From Prado023 sp963736425 (GTDB lineage: Bacteria > Actinomycetota > Actinomycetes > S36-B12 > CAIYMF01), in assembly GCA_963736425.1 (NCBI GenBank), contig CAVTOX010000015.1, positions 1 to 64,000 of the forward strand: a DNA stretch of 64,000 nucleotides. The letters run 5' to 3'. This document shows positions 1 to 8,100 of the stretch, piece by piece. The notes beneath the pieces are model-generated. The model was not told where the DNA came from. It searched no databases and was given only the letters and a program-made list of their open reading frames with translations. Both the position numbers and the translations under genes were made by a program. Numbering within the stretch: the first letter of the stretch is position 1; each line of letters starts with the position of its first letter.

Positions 1-2045
1 CAGTCTCAGTCGGTCACGGCATGCCCGCCTTCCGCATCGTCGCCAGCGGCCCCGGCCCGGGCGTCACGTCGATCCCCCCGGACACGGCTGTGTGCACGAA
101 CTGCCTGGCCGAGTTGCGAGACCCCGCTGACCGTCGGCACGGCTACCCGTTCATCGCCTGTACCCACTGCGGCCCCCGCTACACGATCACGACGGGACTT
201 CCCTACGACCGCGAGAACACCACAATGGCCGGCTTCCCGTTGTGCCCACCCTGCCTGGCCGAGTACAGGGACCCGACCAGTCGGCGGTTCCACGCCCAGC
301 CGACCGCCTGCCCGGAATGTGGGCCGGCCCTGTCGATGCCCATCGACGTAGTGGTCGCAGCGCTGCGGGCGGGGCGGATCGTGGCGATCAAGGGCGTCGG
401 CGGATATCACCTCGCCTGTGACGCCCGCCGTGCGACGTCGGTGCGGACGTTGCGTGCCCGCAAGCAGCGCAGCGCCAAGCCCTTCGCCCTCATGGCCGCC
501 GATCTGGACACGGCTCGTCAGGTGGTCGTCATCGACGGCACGGCCGAGGCCCTGCTCACCTCCCCAGCGCGGCCCATCGTGATCCTCCCCGCGCTCGACG
601 CCGACCTCGGCGCCGAGGTGGCGCCCGGCACCGGGACCCTCGGGGTGATGCTCCCCTACGCCCCCGTGCACCACTTGCTGTTCGATGCCGGGGCGCCCGT
701 CCTCCTGGTGATGACCAGCGGGAACCTCGCTGATGAGCCGATCTGCATAGACCCCACCGAGGCCGAGCAGCGCCTGGCTGGCCTCGCGGACGTGTTCGTC
801 CACCACGACCGGCCCATCCACGTCGCCTGCGACGACTCCGTCACACGTGTGGTGGCCGGCTCGCCGGCACCGGTGCGCCGCAGCCGGGGCTACGCGCCGA
901 TGCCACTCGCCCTGCCATTGGCCGGCCCGCCGATGCTGGCCGTGGGAGGCGAGCTGAAGGTCGCCGTGTGCGTCTCGCGAGGGGGCACGGCGTGGCTCAG
1001 CCAGCACATCGGCGATACCGCCAACCTCGAGACCCTGGCGATGCTGGAGCGCACAGTTGAGACGCTGTGTGCGCTGCAGCGGGTCACCCCCGAGGTGATG
1101 GTGTCCGACGCCCACCCCGGCTACCTGTCCCGGCGCTGGGCCGCTGACCAGGCCGCCGCCCGGGGGATCGAGCACCTGCTCGTCGGGCACCACCACGCCC
1201 ACCTGGCCTCCCTGCTGGCCGAGCACGGGGTGCCCGCGGGGGCGCCCGTCCTGGGCCTGGTCCTCGACGGCACGGGGTACGGTGCCGACGGCACCATCTG
1301 GGGTGGCGAGCTCCTCCTGGGCAGCTATGCGTCCGTGGAGAGGGTCGGGCACCTGCGTCCGATAGCCCTCCCGGGTGGGGATGCCGCGATCCGGCATCCT
1401 GCGCGGACGGCTGCGGCCCACCTGCACGCAGCCGGGCTCGGTCGGGAGGGCACCGCGAGTGCCGCCGCCTGCACCCCGGCCGAGGGCGCCGTGCTCGCCC
1501 GGATGCTCGCCACCGGGTCGCACTGCACGCCCACCACCAGCATGGGCCGGCTGTTCGACGCGATCGCGTCGCTGCTCGACGTGCGCCACGAAGTGGCCTA
1601 CGAGGCGCAGGCGGCGATCGAGCTGGAGGCCCTGGCGGCCGCGACCACCGAGGAGGCCTCGGGTTGGCGGTCCGCGGGGAGCCCGTACAGCCCGCTCGTG
1701 CGCACCGACTCGGAGGGCGACGTGATCCTCGACCCCTCAGGCTGGATCGCCCAGGCGGTGGCCGATCACGCGGCCGGCATCGACCCGGCGAGGTCCTCCC
1801 GCGCCTTCCACCTGGCCCTGGCCGAGGCCCTCACCGAGGCAGTCCTGCTCGTCCGCGACCGGCACGGCGTCGACACGGTCGGGCTCACCGGCGGGGTCTT
1901 CGCCAACGACGTGCTCTCCTCGGCTTGTCAGGGGTCGCTGCGCCGGGCAGGCTTGACAGTGCTCGTGCACGGCGTGGTGCCGCCCAACGACGGCGGCCTC
2001 GCGCTGGGTCAGGCCGCTGTTGCCGCAGCCTGGTCCGCCCGCTGA
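1..2045 (+). CDS. hypF: Carbamoyltransferase HypF (5' end outside window)
   Basis: HypF transfers the carbamoyl group of carbamoyl phosphate to the C-terminal cysteine of HypE, the first step in making the CN ligands of [NiFe]-hydrogenase. The reading frame is open to the left edge, so the N-terminal acylphosphatase domain is mostly missing. Visible from the first in-frame Met (position 21) are a double zinc finger (C25/C28, C47/C50, then CPPC and CPEC), a YrdC-like domain beginning near residue 105, and a Kae1-like domain with the metal-binding GHHHAH motif near residue 389. The protein ends SAR, 21 bases before hypC. Family assignment is very secure. Residues 1-7 of the window frame (SVGHG before Met) look like HypF continuation, so position 21 is probably not the start. 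Confidence 0.95.
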   Translation, partial: VSVGHGMPAFRIVASGPGPGVTSIPPDTAVCTNCLAELRDPADRRHGYPFIACTHCGPRYTITTGLPYDRENTTMAGFPLCPPCLAEYRDPTSRRFHAQPTACPECGPALSMPIDVVVAALRAGRIVAIKGVGGYHLACDARRATSVRTLRARKQRSAKPFALMAADLDTARQVVVIDGTAEALLTSPARPIVILPALDADLGAEVAPGTGTLGVMLPYAPVHHLLFDAGAPVLLVMTSGNLADEPICIDPTEAEQRLAGLADVFVHHDRPIHVACDDSVTRVVAGSPAPVRRSRGYAPMPLALPLAGPPMLAVGGELKVAVCVSRGGTAWLSQHIGDTANLETLAMLERTVETLCALQRVTPEVMVSDAHPGYLSRRWAADQAAARGIEHLLVGHHHAHLASLLAEHGVPAGAPVLGLVLDGTGYGADGTIWGGELLLGSYASVERVGHLRPIALPGGDAAIRHPARTAAAHLHAAGLGREGTASAAACTPAEGAVLARMLATGSHCTPTTSMGRLFDAIASLLDVRHEVAYEAQAAIELEALAAATTEEASGWRSAGSPYSPLVRTDSEGDVILDPSGWIAQAVADHAAGIDPARSSRAFHLALAEALTEAVLLVRDRHGVDTVGLTGGVFANDVLSSACQGSLRRAGLTVLVHGVVPPNDGGLALGQAAVAAAWSAR

Positions 2046-2066
2046 CGCACCCCGAGGAGGTCGACC

Positions 2067-2378
2067 GTGTGTCTGGGGGTCCCCGGCAGGGTCGACACCG
2101 TCTGGGAGGTCCACGGCATGCGCATGGCCACCGTCGACTTCGGCGGCATCCGCAAGGAGGTCTGCCTCGCCTACGTCCCCGAGGTCGAGGTCGGTGACTA
2201 CACGATCGTCCACGTCGGCTTCGCCCTGACGAAGCTGGACGAGGCCTCGGCGTTGGAGACCCTCGAGCTCATGCGCAGCGTCGGGCTGCTGGAGCAGGAG
2301 TTCGCCCCGGGCGCTGAGCCTGGCCCCGGCGCGGGGCTGGACCCCACCTCCCAGCGCGAGCCCGGAGCGGTGCTGTGA
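2067..2378 (+). CDS. hypC: Hydrogenase maturation chaperone HypC
   Basis: This is a small chaperone that, with HypD, carries the Fe(CN)2CO unit to the hydrogenase large-subunit precursor. It starts with GTG and reads MCLGVPG, the family signature in which Cys2 becomes the N-terminal iron ligand after Met removal; this fixes the start. A GAGGAGG ribosome site lies about 6 bases upstream. The first 80 residues are the HypC beta-barrel. The C-terminal 20 or so residues (rich in Pro, Gly, Glu) are an extension beyond the usual 75-90 aa length. It overlaps hypD by four bases (GTGA), indicating translational coupling. Confidence 0.95.
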   Translation: MCLGVPGRVDTVWEVHGMRMATVDFGGIRKEVCLAYVPEVEVGDYTIVHVGFALTKLDEASALETLELMRSVGLLEQEFAPGAEPGPGAGLDPTSQREPGAVL

Positions 2379-3472
2379 AGTACCTCGACGAGTTCGGCGA
2401 CCCGGAGCTCGCCCGGCGGCTGCTCGACGACATCGCCGCCACGGTGACGCGCCCCTGGGCGCTCATGGAGGTGTGTGGCGGTCAGACGCACACGATCATC
2501 CGCAACGGCATCGACCAGCTGCTGCCCGAGGGCGTGGAGATGATCCACGGCCCCGGGTGCCCGGTGTGCGTGACCCCGCTGGAGACGATCGACCGGGCGC
2601 TGGCGATCGCGGCCACGCCGGGAGTCATCTTCTGCTCCTTCGGCGACATGATCCGAGTACCGGGCTCCGAGGGCGACCTGTTCCGGGTCAAGAGCGCCGG
2701 AGGGGACGTGCGCATCGTCTACTCGCCCCTGGATGCGGTGCGGATCGCTACCGAGAACCCGGACAAGCAGGTGGTGTTCTTCGGCATCGGCTTCGAGACC
2801 ACGGCACCGGCCAACGCGATGACGGTGCAGGTCGCCAGGCGGCGTGGGATCACCAACTTCTCGCTGCTGGTCTCCCATGTCCTGGTGCCCCCGGCGATCA
2901 CGGCGATCATGGAGTCGCCCTCGTGCCGCGTCCAGGGCTTCCTGGCCGCCGGGCACGTGTGCACCGTGATGGGCCTGGCCCAGTACGAGCTGCTGGTCGC
3001 CACGTATCGGGTGCCGATGGTCGTGACCGGGTTCGAGCCAGTGGACGTCCTCGAGGGGATCCGGCGCGCGGTCCACCAGCTCGAGGAGGGCCGTGCCGAG
3101 CTTGATAACGCGTATCCCCGCGCAGTCGCGCCCGACGGCAACCCCGTGGCCAGGGGCGTGGTCGAGGACGTCTTCACCGTCTGCGATCGGGCCTGGCGAG
3201 GCATCGGTGTGATCCCGCAGTCCGGGTGGCGGCTCTCGGACGAGTACGCCGAGTTCGATGCCGAGGGCCGTTTCGATGTCGCGAGCATCGTCACGACCGA
3301 GTCGGAGCAGTGCCGGGCCGGAGAAGTGCTCCAGGGCCTGATCAAGCCGTTCCAGTGCGAGTCGTTCGGCACGGTGTGCACACCGAGGTCGCCGCTGGGC
3401 GCACCCATGGTCTCCAGCGAGGGCGCGTGCGCCGCCTACTTCCAGTTCCGTCGGCTGGAGCTGCCCGCATGA
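2375..3472 (+). CDS. hypD: Hydrogenase formation protein HypD
   Basis: HypD is the [4Fe-4S] scaffold on which the Fe(CN)2CO cofactor is assembled together with HypC and HypE. It is 365 aa, normal for the family. Conserved motifs are seen in order: MEVCGGQTHT near residue 32, GPGCPVCVTP near residue 60, GFETTAP near residue 130, GHVCTVMG near residue 202, and the C-terminal cysteine cluster (ESEQCRAG, FQCESFGTVC, GACAAYF). The GTG start overlaps the hypC stop and its stop overlaps the hypE start (ATGA), so hypC, hypD and hypE are one translation-coupled unit. No hydrogenase structural gene lies in the window. Confidence 0.96.
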   Translation: MKYLDEFGDPELARRLLDDIAATVTRPWALMEVCGGQTHTIIRNGIDQLLPEGVEMIHGPGCPVCVTPLETIDRALAIAATPGVIFCSFGDMIRVPGSEGDLFRVKSAGGDVRIVYSPLDAVRIATENPDKQVVFFGIGFETTAPANAMTVQVARRRGITNFSLLVSHVLVPPAITAIMESPSCRVQGFLAAGHVCTVMGLAQYELLVATYRVPMVVTGFEPVDVLEGIRRAVHQLEEGRAELDNAYPRAVAPDGNPVARGVVEDVFTVCDRAWRGIGVIPQSGWRLSDEYAEFDAEGRFDVASIVTTESEQCRAGEVLQGLIKPFQCESFGTVCTPRSPLGAPMVSSEGACAAYFQFRRLELPA

Positions 3473-4551
3473 GTGAGCCCCTGGACATCACGTCCTGGTC
3501 GTGTCCCATGCCTCTGCGCGACCACCCGAACGTGGTGATGGGTCACGGGGGCGGGGGGCGGCTGTCCGCCGAGCTCATCGAGCACCTGTTCCTCCCGGCC
3601 TTCGGCGGGACCCCCCTGGCCAACGTGCTCACCCAGCTCGGCGATGCTGCGGTGCTGGACCTGCCGGGAGCCGATCGGGGGGTCCGCCTGGCGTTCACGA
3701 CCGACTCCTACGTCGTGCGCCCCCGGTTCTTCCCCGGCGGCAACATCGGCGACCTGGCCGTCAACGGGACCGTCAACGACCTGGCCGTCAGCGGGGCCCT
3801 GCCCCTGGCCCTGTCCGTCGGGGCCATCCTCGAGGAGGGCATGGCCCTCGACGAGCTGGGCATCATCGCCCAGACCATGGGTGCCGCGGCCCGCGCGGCA
3901 GGGGTCTCGATCGTCACCGGTGACACGAAGGTCGTCGACATGGGCCACGGCGACGGCGTGTACCTCAACACCGCAGGCATCGGCCTGGTCCCCGCCAACC
4001 TGGAACTTGGCCCCTCCCACGTGCGCCCGGGTGATGCCGTCCTGCTGTCCGGACCGATCGGCATGCACGGGATCGCTGTGCTCAGCGTCCGCGATGGCCT
4101 GGAGTTCGGCGCCGACCTCGTGACGGACTCCGCGCCCCTGACGCCGGTCACCCAGGCCCTGCTCGCCGCCGGCGTCGCGGTCTCGATGATGCGCGACCCG
4201 ACCCGCGGTGGGGTCGCGGCGACCCTCAACGAGATCGCCCACGCCAGCGGCACCGGGATCCAGATCATCGAGCGCGACGTGCCGGTCCCCGACGTCGTGC
4301 GCGCCGCGTGCGGACTCCTCGGCCTCGATCCGCTGCAGGTCGCCAACGAGGGCAAGGTCGTGGTATTCGTGCGCGGCCCGGATGCTGAGCGGGCGCTGGA
4401 GGTGATGCGCGGCACCCAGGTTGCGCGCGACGCCACCTGGATCGGCACCGTCACGGCCGAGCATCCCGGGGTCGTGGTCGCGCGGACCGGGATCGGCGGA
4501 ACTCGAGTGGTCGACCTCCCGTTGGCTGAGCAACTGCCCCGCATCTGCTGA
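3469..4551 (+). CDS. hypE: Hydrogenase maturation protein HypE
   Basis: HypE dehydrates its carbamoylated C-terminal cysteine to a thiocyanate using ATP and passes cyanide to HypC-HypD. The protein has 360 aa with the PurM/AIR-synthase fold. The N-terminal segment has GHGGGGRLS near residue 26 and the metal/ATP site TTDSYVVRP near residue 77; GDTKVVD and MRDPTRGGVA follow. It ends in PRIC, so the essential C-terminal cysteine is present. The start overlaps the hypD stop by four bases. This completes the HypFCDE set apart from hypA/hypB, which are not in this window. Confidence 0.96.
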   Translation: MSEPLDITSWSCPMPLRDHPNVVMGHGGGGRLSAELIEHLFLPAFGGTPLANVLTQLGDAAVLDLPGADRGVRLAFTTDSYVVRPRFFPGGNIGDLAVNGTVNDLAVSGALPLALSVGAILEEGMALDELGIIAQTMGAAARAAGVSIVTGDTKVVDMGHGDGVYLNTAGIGLVPANLELGPSHVRPGDAVLLSGPIGMHGIAVLSVRDGLEFGADLVTDSAPLTPVTQALLAAGVAVSMMRDPTRGGVAATLNEIAHASGTGIQIIERDVPVPDVVRAACGLLGLDPLQVANEGKVVVFVRGPDAERALEVMRGTQVARDATWIGTVTAEHPGVVVARTGIGGTRVVDLPLAEQLPRIC

Positions 4552-4588
4552 TAGGACTGCAGCCAGGTACCCGACCCGGAGGTGGAGC

Positions 4589-5419
4589 ATGTGTCGCTGG
4601 ATGGCCTACTCAGGATCCCCGATCCCGGTCTCTGAGCTCCTGCTCACGCCGAAGCACTCGCTGATCGACCAGAGCCTGCACTCCACGATGGGGGCCACGA
4701 CAACCAACGGGGACGGCTTCGGCCTGGGCTGGTACGGCGTGGGTGACACCCCCGGGGTGTTCCACAGCACCGAGCCGGCCTGGAACGACCGGAACCTGGC
4801 CGACCTCGCCAGGCACCTGGTCTCCCCGCTGGTGTTCGCGCATGTGCGCGCCTCCACGGGCGGCGCGATCCAGCAGACCAACTGCCACCCGTTCCGCTTC
4901 GAGAACTGGCTGTGGATGCACAATGGACTGATCCGCGAGTTCGCCAGGGTGAAGCGTGACCTGGCGTTCGCGGTGGACCCCTCGCTGTACCCGATGATCG
5001 AGGGCTCGACCGACTCCGAGATGTTCTTCTACCTGGCCCTGACAATGGGGCTGCGGGACGACCCGTTGGGCGCCGTCGAGCGGGCGGTCGGGTTCATCGA
5101 GGACACCGGGCGCAACCATGGGGTGGCCGACCCGATCATGATGACGGTGGCCACCACGGACGGCACCAGCATCTGGGCCTTCCGATACTCCAGCGAGGGC
5201 TCGTCCCGCTCGCTGTTCCACAGCACGAACATCGCGATGCTGCGCGAGATGTACCCGGACAACTCCCTGCTGCACGAGGTGTCCTACGAGACCCGGTTGA
5301 TCGTCTCCGAGCCCCTGGGCGATCTCCCGGGGGCCTGGCGGGAGGTACCTGAGTCCTCATGCGGGGTCGTGCACCCCGGCCAGGACGAGATCCGCCCCTT
5401 CGCGCCCGTGCACAGGTAG
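4589..5419 (+). CDS. Class II glutamine amidotransferase domain protein
   Basis: Predicted Ntn-type glutamine amidotransferase of 276 aa in the YafJ/EgtC/Dug3 group. It starts MCRWMAY, leaving Cys2 as the N-terminal nucleophile after Met removal. Further family marks are NGDGFGLGWYG near residue 40, FAHVRAST near residue 87, and NCHPF...MHNGLI around residue 104-118. It lies 37 bases after hypE on the same strand with a GGAGGTGGAGC ribosome site. The substrate that receives the ammonia is unknown. A link to hydrogenase maturation is suggested only by position. EgtC (ergothioneine) is less likely because no egtA, egtB or egtD gene is near. Confidence 0.85.
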   Translation: MCRWMAYSGSPIPVSELLLTPKHSLIDQSLHSTMGATTTNGDGFGLGWYGVGDTPGVFHSTEPAWNDRNLADLARHLVSPLVFAHVRASTGGAIQQTNCHPFRFENWLWMHNGLIREFARVKRDLAFAVDPSLYPMIEGSTDSEMFFYLALTMGLRDDPLGAVERAVGFIEDTGRNHGVADPIMMTVATTDGTSIWAFRYSSEGSSRSLFHSTNIAMLREMYPDNSLLHEVSYETRLIVSEPLGDLPGAWREVPESSCGVVHPGQDEIRPFAPVHR

Positions 5420-5458
5420 GCGCACCAGGAGCCTGCGGCCCGGCGCCCGGGCCAGACC

Positions 5459-5522
5459 GCGCGTTCCCCGCCACCGCGCCCGAGGTCTGCGCAGTCCATG
5501 CCACATGTGGCCGGGAACGCGC
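5459..5522. terminator. Inverted repeat between convergent genes, possible terminator
   Basis: The 136-base gap between the convergent amidotransferase and carboxylase genes holds a perfect 10-base inverted repeat (GCGCGTTCCC at 5459-5468 and its complement at 5513-5522). A 12-base palindrome, GCCACATGTGGC, sits inside it at 5500-5511. There is no U-tract. It could act as a bidirectional terminator or be a protein site; the large loop weakens the terminator reading. Confidence 0.3.
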
Positions 5523-5555
5523 AGCGGCCCGTCCAGGTGGCGCGCAACGCCCGGT

Positions 5556-7320
5556 TCAGGCGTCCTTGATCTCGCAGAGCACCGTGCCGGTGGGCACCGT
5601 CGCGCCGACCTCGGCGGTCAGCGCGGTGATCACACCGGCCTTGTGGGCGTTGAGCGGCTGCTCCATCTTCATCGCCTCGAGGACCACGATCAGGTCGCCG
5701 GCGGCGACCTCCTGACCCTCCTCGACGGCGATCTTGACGATCGTGCCCTGCATGGGTGCGGTCAGCGAGTCGCCGGTGGCACCGCCGCCGGCCTTCTTGC
5801 TGGCGCGCTTCGGGGCGGCCTTCTTCGCCGCGGATCCGCCGCCGCCCCCGAGCGCGACCCCCTCGGGCAGGCTCACCTCGACCCGCTTGCCGCCGACCTC
5901 GACGACCACCGACGACCGCCCCTCGGGCTCGGCCAGCTCGACTGCCGCCCCGGCGTACGCCGGGATGTCGTTGACGAACTCGGTCTCGATCCAGCGGGTG
6001 TGCACCGTGAATGCTGCATCGGGGTCGACCGGGGCGAAGGCCGGGTCGGAGACCACCTTGCGGTGGAAGGTGATGGCGGTCGCGATGCCCTCGACCTCGA
6101 ACTCCGCCAGTGCGCGGCGTGAGCGTTCGATGGCCTGCTGGCGGTCGTGACCGGTGACGATCAGCTTGGCCAGCAGCGAGTCGAAGTTGCCGCCGATCAC
6201 GTCGCCCTGCTGGAAGCCGCCGTCCACGCGGATCCCGGGGCCCGCGGGCGGGTGCCAGACGGTCAGGGCGCCGGGGGCGGGCAGGAAGTTGCGGCCCGGG
6301 TCCTCGCCGTTGATCCGGAACTCGATGGAGTGCCCACGCAGGGGCGGGTCGTCGTACCCGAGCTCCTCGCCATCAGCGATCCGGAACTGCTCGCGGACCA
6401 GGTCGATTCCCGAGACCTCCTCGGTCACCGGGTGCTCCACCTGCAGGCGGGTGTTGACCTCCAGGAAGGAGATGGTCCCGTCCGTTCCGACGAGGAACTC
6501 GCATGTGCCGGCGCCGTAGTAGCCCGCCTCACGCACGATGGCCTTGCTCGAGGTGTAGAGCCGTTCGACCTGCTCGTCGGTCAGGAAGGGCGCTGGGTGC
6601 CTCCTCGACCAGCTTCTGGTGGCGGCGCTGCAGCGAGCAGTCACGGGTGGACACGACCACGACGTTGCCGTGCTGGTCGGCCAGGACCTGGGTCTCCACA
6701 TGCCGGGGGCTGTCGAGGTACTGCTCGACGAAGCACTCACCACGGCCGAAGGCTGCCACGGCCTCGCGCACAGCCGAGTCGTAGAGCTCGGGGATCTCCT
6801 CGAGGTTGCGCGCGACCTTGAGGCCACGGCCACCGCCACCGAAGGCGGCCTTGATGGCGATCGGCAGGCCGACCTCCTTGGCGAACGCGACGACCTCATC
6901 GGCGCCGGTGACCGGGTCGGCCGTGCCGCGCACCTGGGGTGCCCCCGCGCGGGCCGCGATGTGCCGGGCGGACACCTTGTCGCCGAGGTCGCGGATGGCC
7001 GAGGGCGGTGGGCCGATCCAGGTGAGCCCGGCGTCGATGACCGCCTGGGCGAAGTCGGCGTTCTCGGACAGGAACCCGTATCCGGGGTGCACGGCGTCGG
7101 CACCGCTCCGACGGGCCGCGTCCAGGATCTTGTCGGCCACCAGGTACGTCTCGGCTGCTGTGGTGCCCCCCAGGGCGAAGGCCTCGTCGGCGGCCTTGAC
7201 GTGCAGCGCATCACGGTCGGGGTCGGCGTACACCGCCACCGACGCGATACCCGCATCCCGGCACGCGCGTGCCACCCGGATGGCGATCTCCCCACGGTTG
7301 GCGATCAGAACCTTCTTCAT
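5556..7320 (-). CDS. accA3: Acyl-CoA carboxylase alpha chain (biotin carboxylase-BCCP), one frameshift
   Basis: This is the biotin-carrying subunit of an acetyl/propionyl-CoA carboxylase: it carboxylates biotin with ATP and bicarbonate. The N-terminal half starts MKKVLIANRGEIA and contains the ATP-grasp glycine loop GGGGRGLK and HVETQ. The C-terminal half has EVNTRLQVEHPVTE, then a Lys/Ala-rich linker and a biotinyl domain with VLEAMKMEQ. The two halves are in different frames: one base too many near 6594-6597 (GGG run). Removing it gives a continuous protein of about 587 aa, the usual length. The beta and epsilon chains lie just upstream. Most likely a sequencing error, since both halves are fully conserved. 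Confidence 0.92.
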
Positions 7321-7412
7321 TCCCGCACCCCTCACACGTACTCCGGGGCCCGATACCGGGCGACTCGCCAGCCATCCTACGGAGGGGCGGCAGTGAGTTC
7401 GCGCCCCACCCG

Positions 7413-8051
7413 TCAGGCGCGGTCCCAGAGGTCCGTCCAGCGCACGCCGAGCTCGGCCACCATGGCGCGAAGGGTCGGCAGCGCCAGCCCGATCACGTTC
7501 GAGTGATCGCCCTCGATCGCCTCGATGAACGGTCCGCCCAGGCCATCGATCGTGCACGAGCCAGCCACGGCCAGTGGCTCGCCCGAGGCGATGTAGGCCT
7601 CGAGCTCGACGGGATCAGGGTGGCCGAACCGGATGGTCGTGGCGACGGCCCGCTCCACCATGCGCCCGCTGTCGAGGTCGATCACCGTATGGCCGGTGAC
7701 GAGAACGCCCGACCTCCCGGACATGGCGGCCCAGCGGTCGCGGACCTCCTGGGCGGTGCGGGCCTTGCCGAGCACCTGACCGTCGAAGTCCAGCATCGAG
7801 TCCGCGCCGACCACCAGTGCCCGCGCGTCCGGCGGAACGTCGGGCACCCGGCCGGCCCGGACCTGCTCGGCGACGTCGCGGCCCTTGGCGGTGGCAAGCA
7901 GCTGGGTCAGGGCAGGTGGGTCGGTCACCAGGTCGCCGGCGGAGGCGATCAGGGCGTCCTCGTCGACCCGGCTGTGCCAGATGACCGGAGTGATCCCCGC
8001 CGCCCGAAGCAGGGTCGCGCGGGCGGGGGAGGCGGATCCGAGGACCAGCAT
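7413..8051 (-). CDS. maf: Maf-like nucleotide pyrophosphatase
   Basis: Maf proteins hydrolyse (modified) nucleoside triphosphates to monophosphates and act as house-cleaning or division-inhibitor proteins. The 212-residue protein starts MLVLGSASPAR, the usual N-terminus, and has GADSMLDFDGQVLGK around residue 87 (conserved catalytic Asp) and the C-terminal GDHSNVIGLALP motif. I chose the ATG at 8051, with GGGAG about nine bases upstream. An in-frame GTG at 8108 that overlaps the stop of the preceding glycosyltransferase would add 19 Pro/Ser/Gly residues and remains possible. Maf beside carboxylase genes is a common actinobacterial arrangement. Confidence 0.9.
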   Translation of the reverse strand: MLVLGSASPARATLLRAAGITPVIWHSRVDEDALIASAGDLVTDPPALTQLLATAKGRDVAEQVRAGRVPDVPPDARALVVGADSMLDFDGQVLGKARTAQEVRDRWAAMSGRSGVLVTGHTVIDLDSGRMVERAVATTIRFGHPDPVELEAYIASGEPLAVAGSCTIDGLGGPFIEAIEGDHSNVIGLALPTLRAMVAELGVRWTDLWDRA

Positions 8052-8100
8052 CGGGCTCCCGGCGCTCCCGGAGCCCCCGGAGCTGCCCGGGGGAGGGTCC

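Noticed and set aside
6..1589. Open frame of 527 codons antisense to hypF.
   Set aside because: It is opposite a strongly conserved gene and its translation is Arg/Gly/Pro-rich, typical of antisense frames in high-GC DNA.
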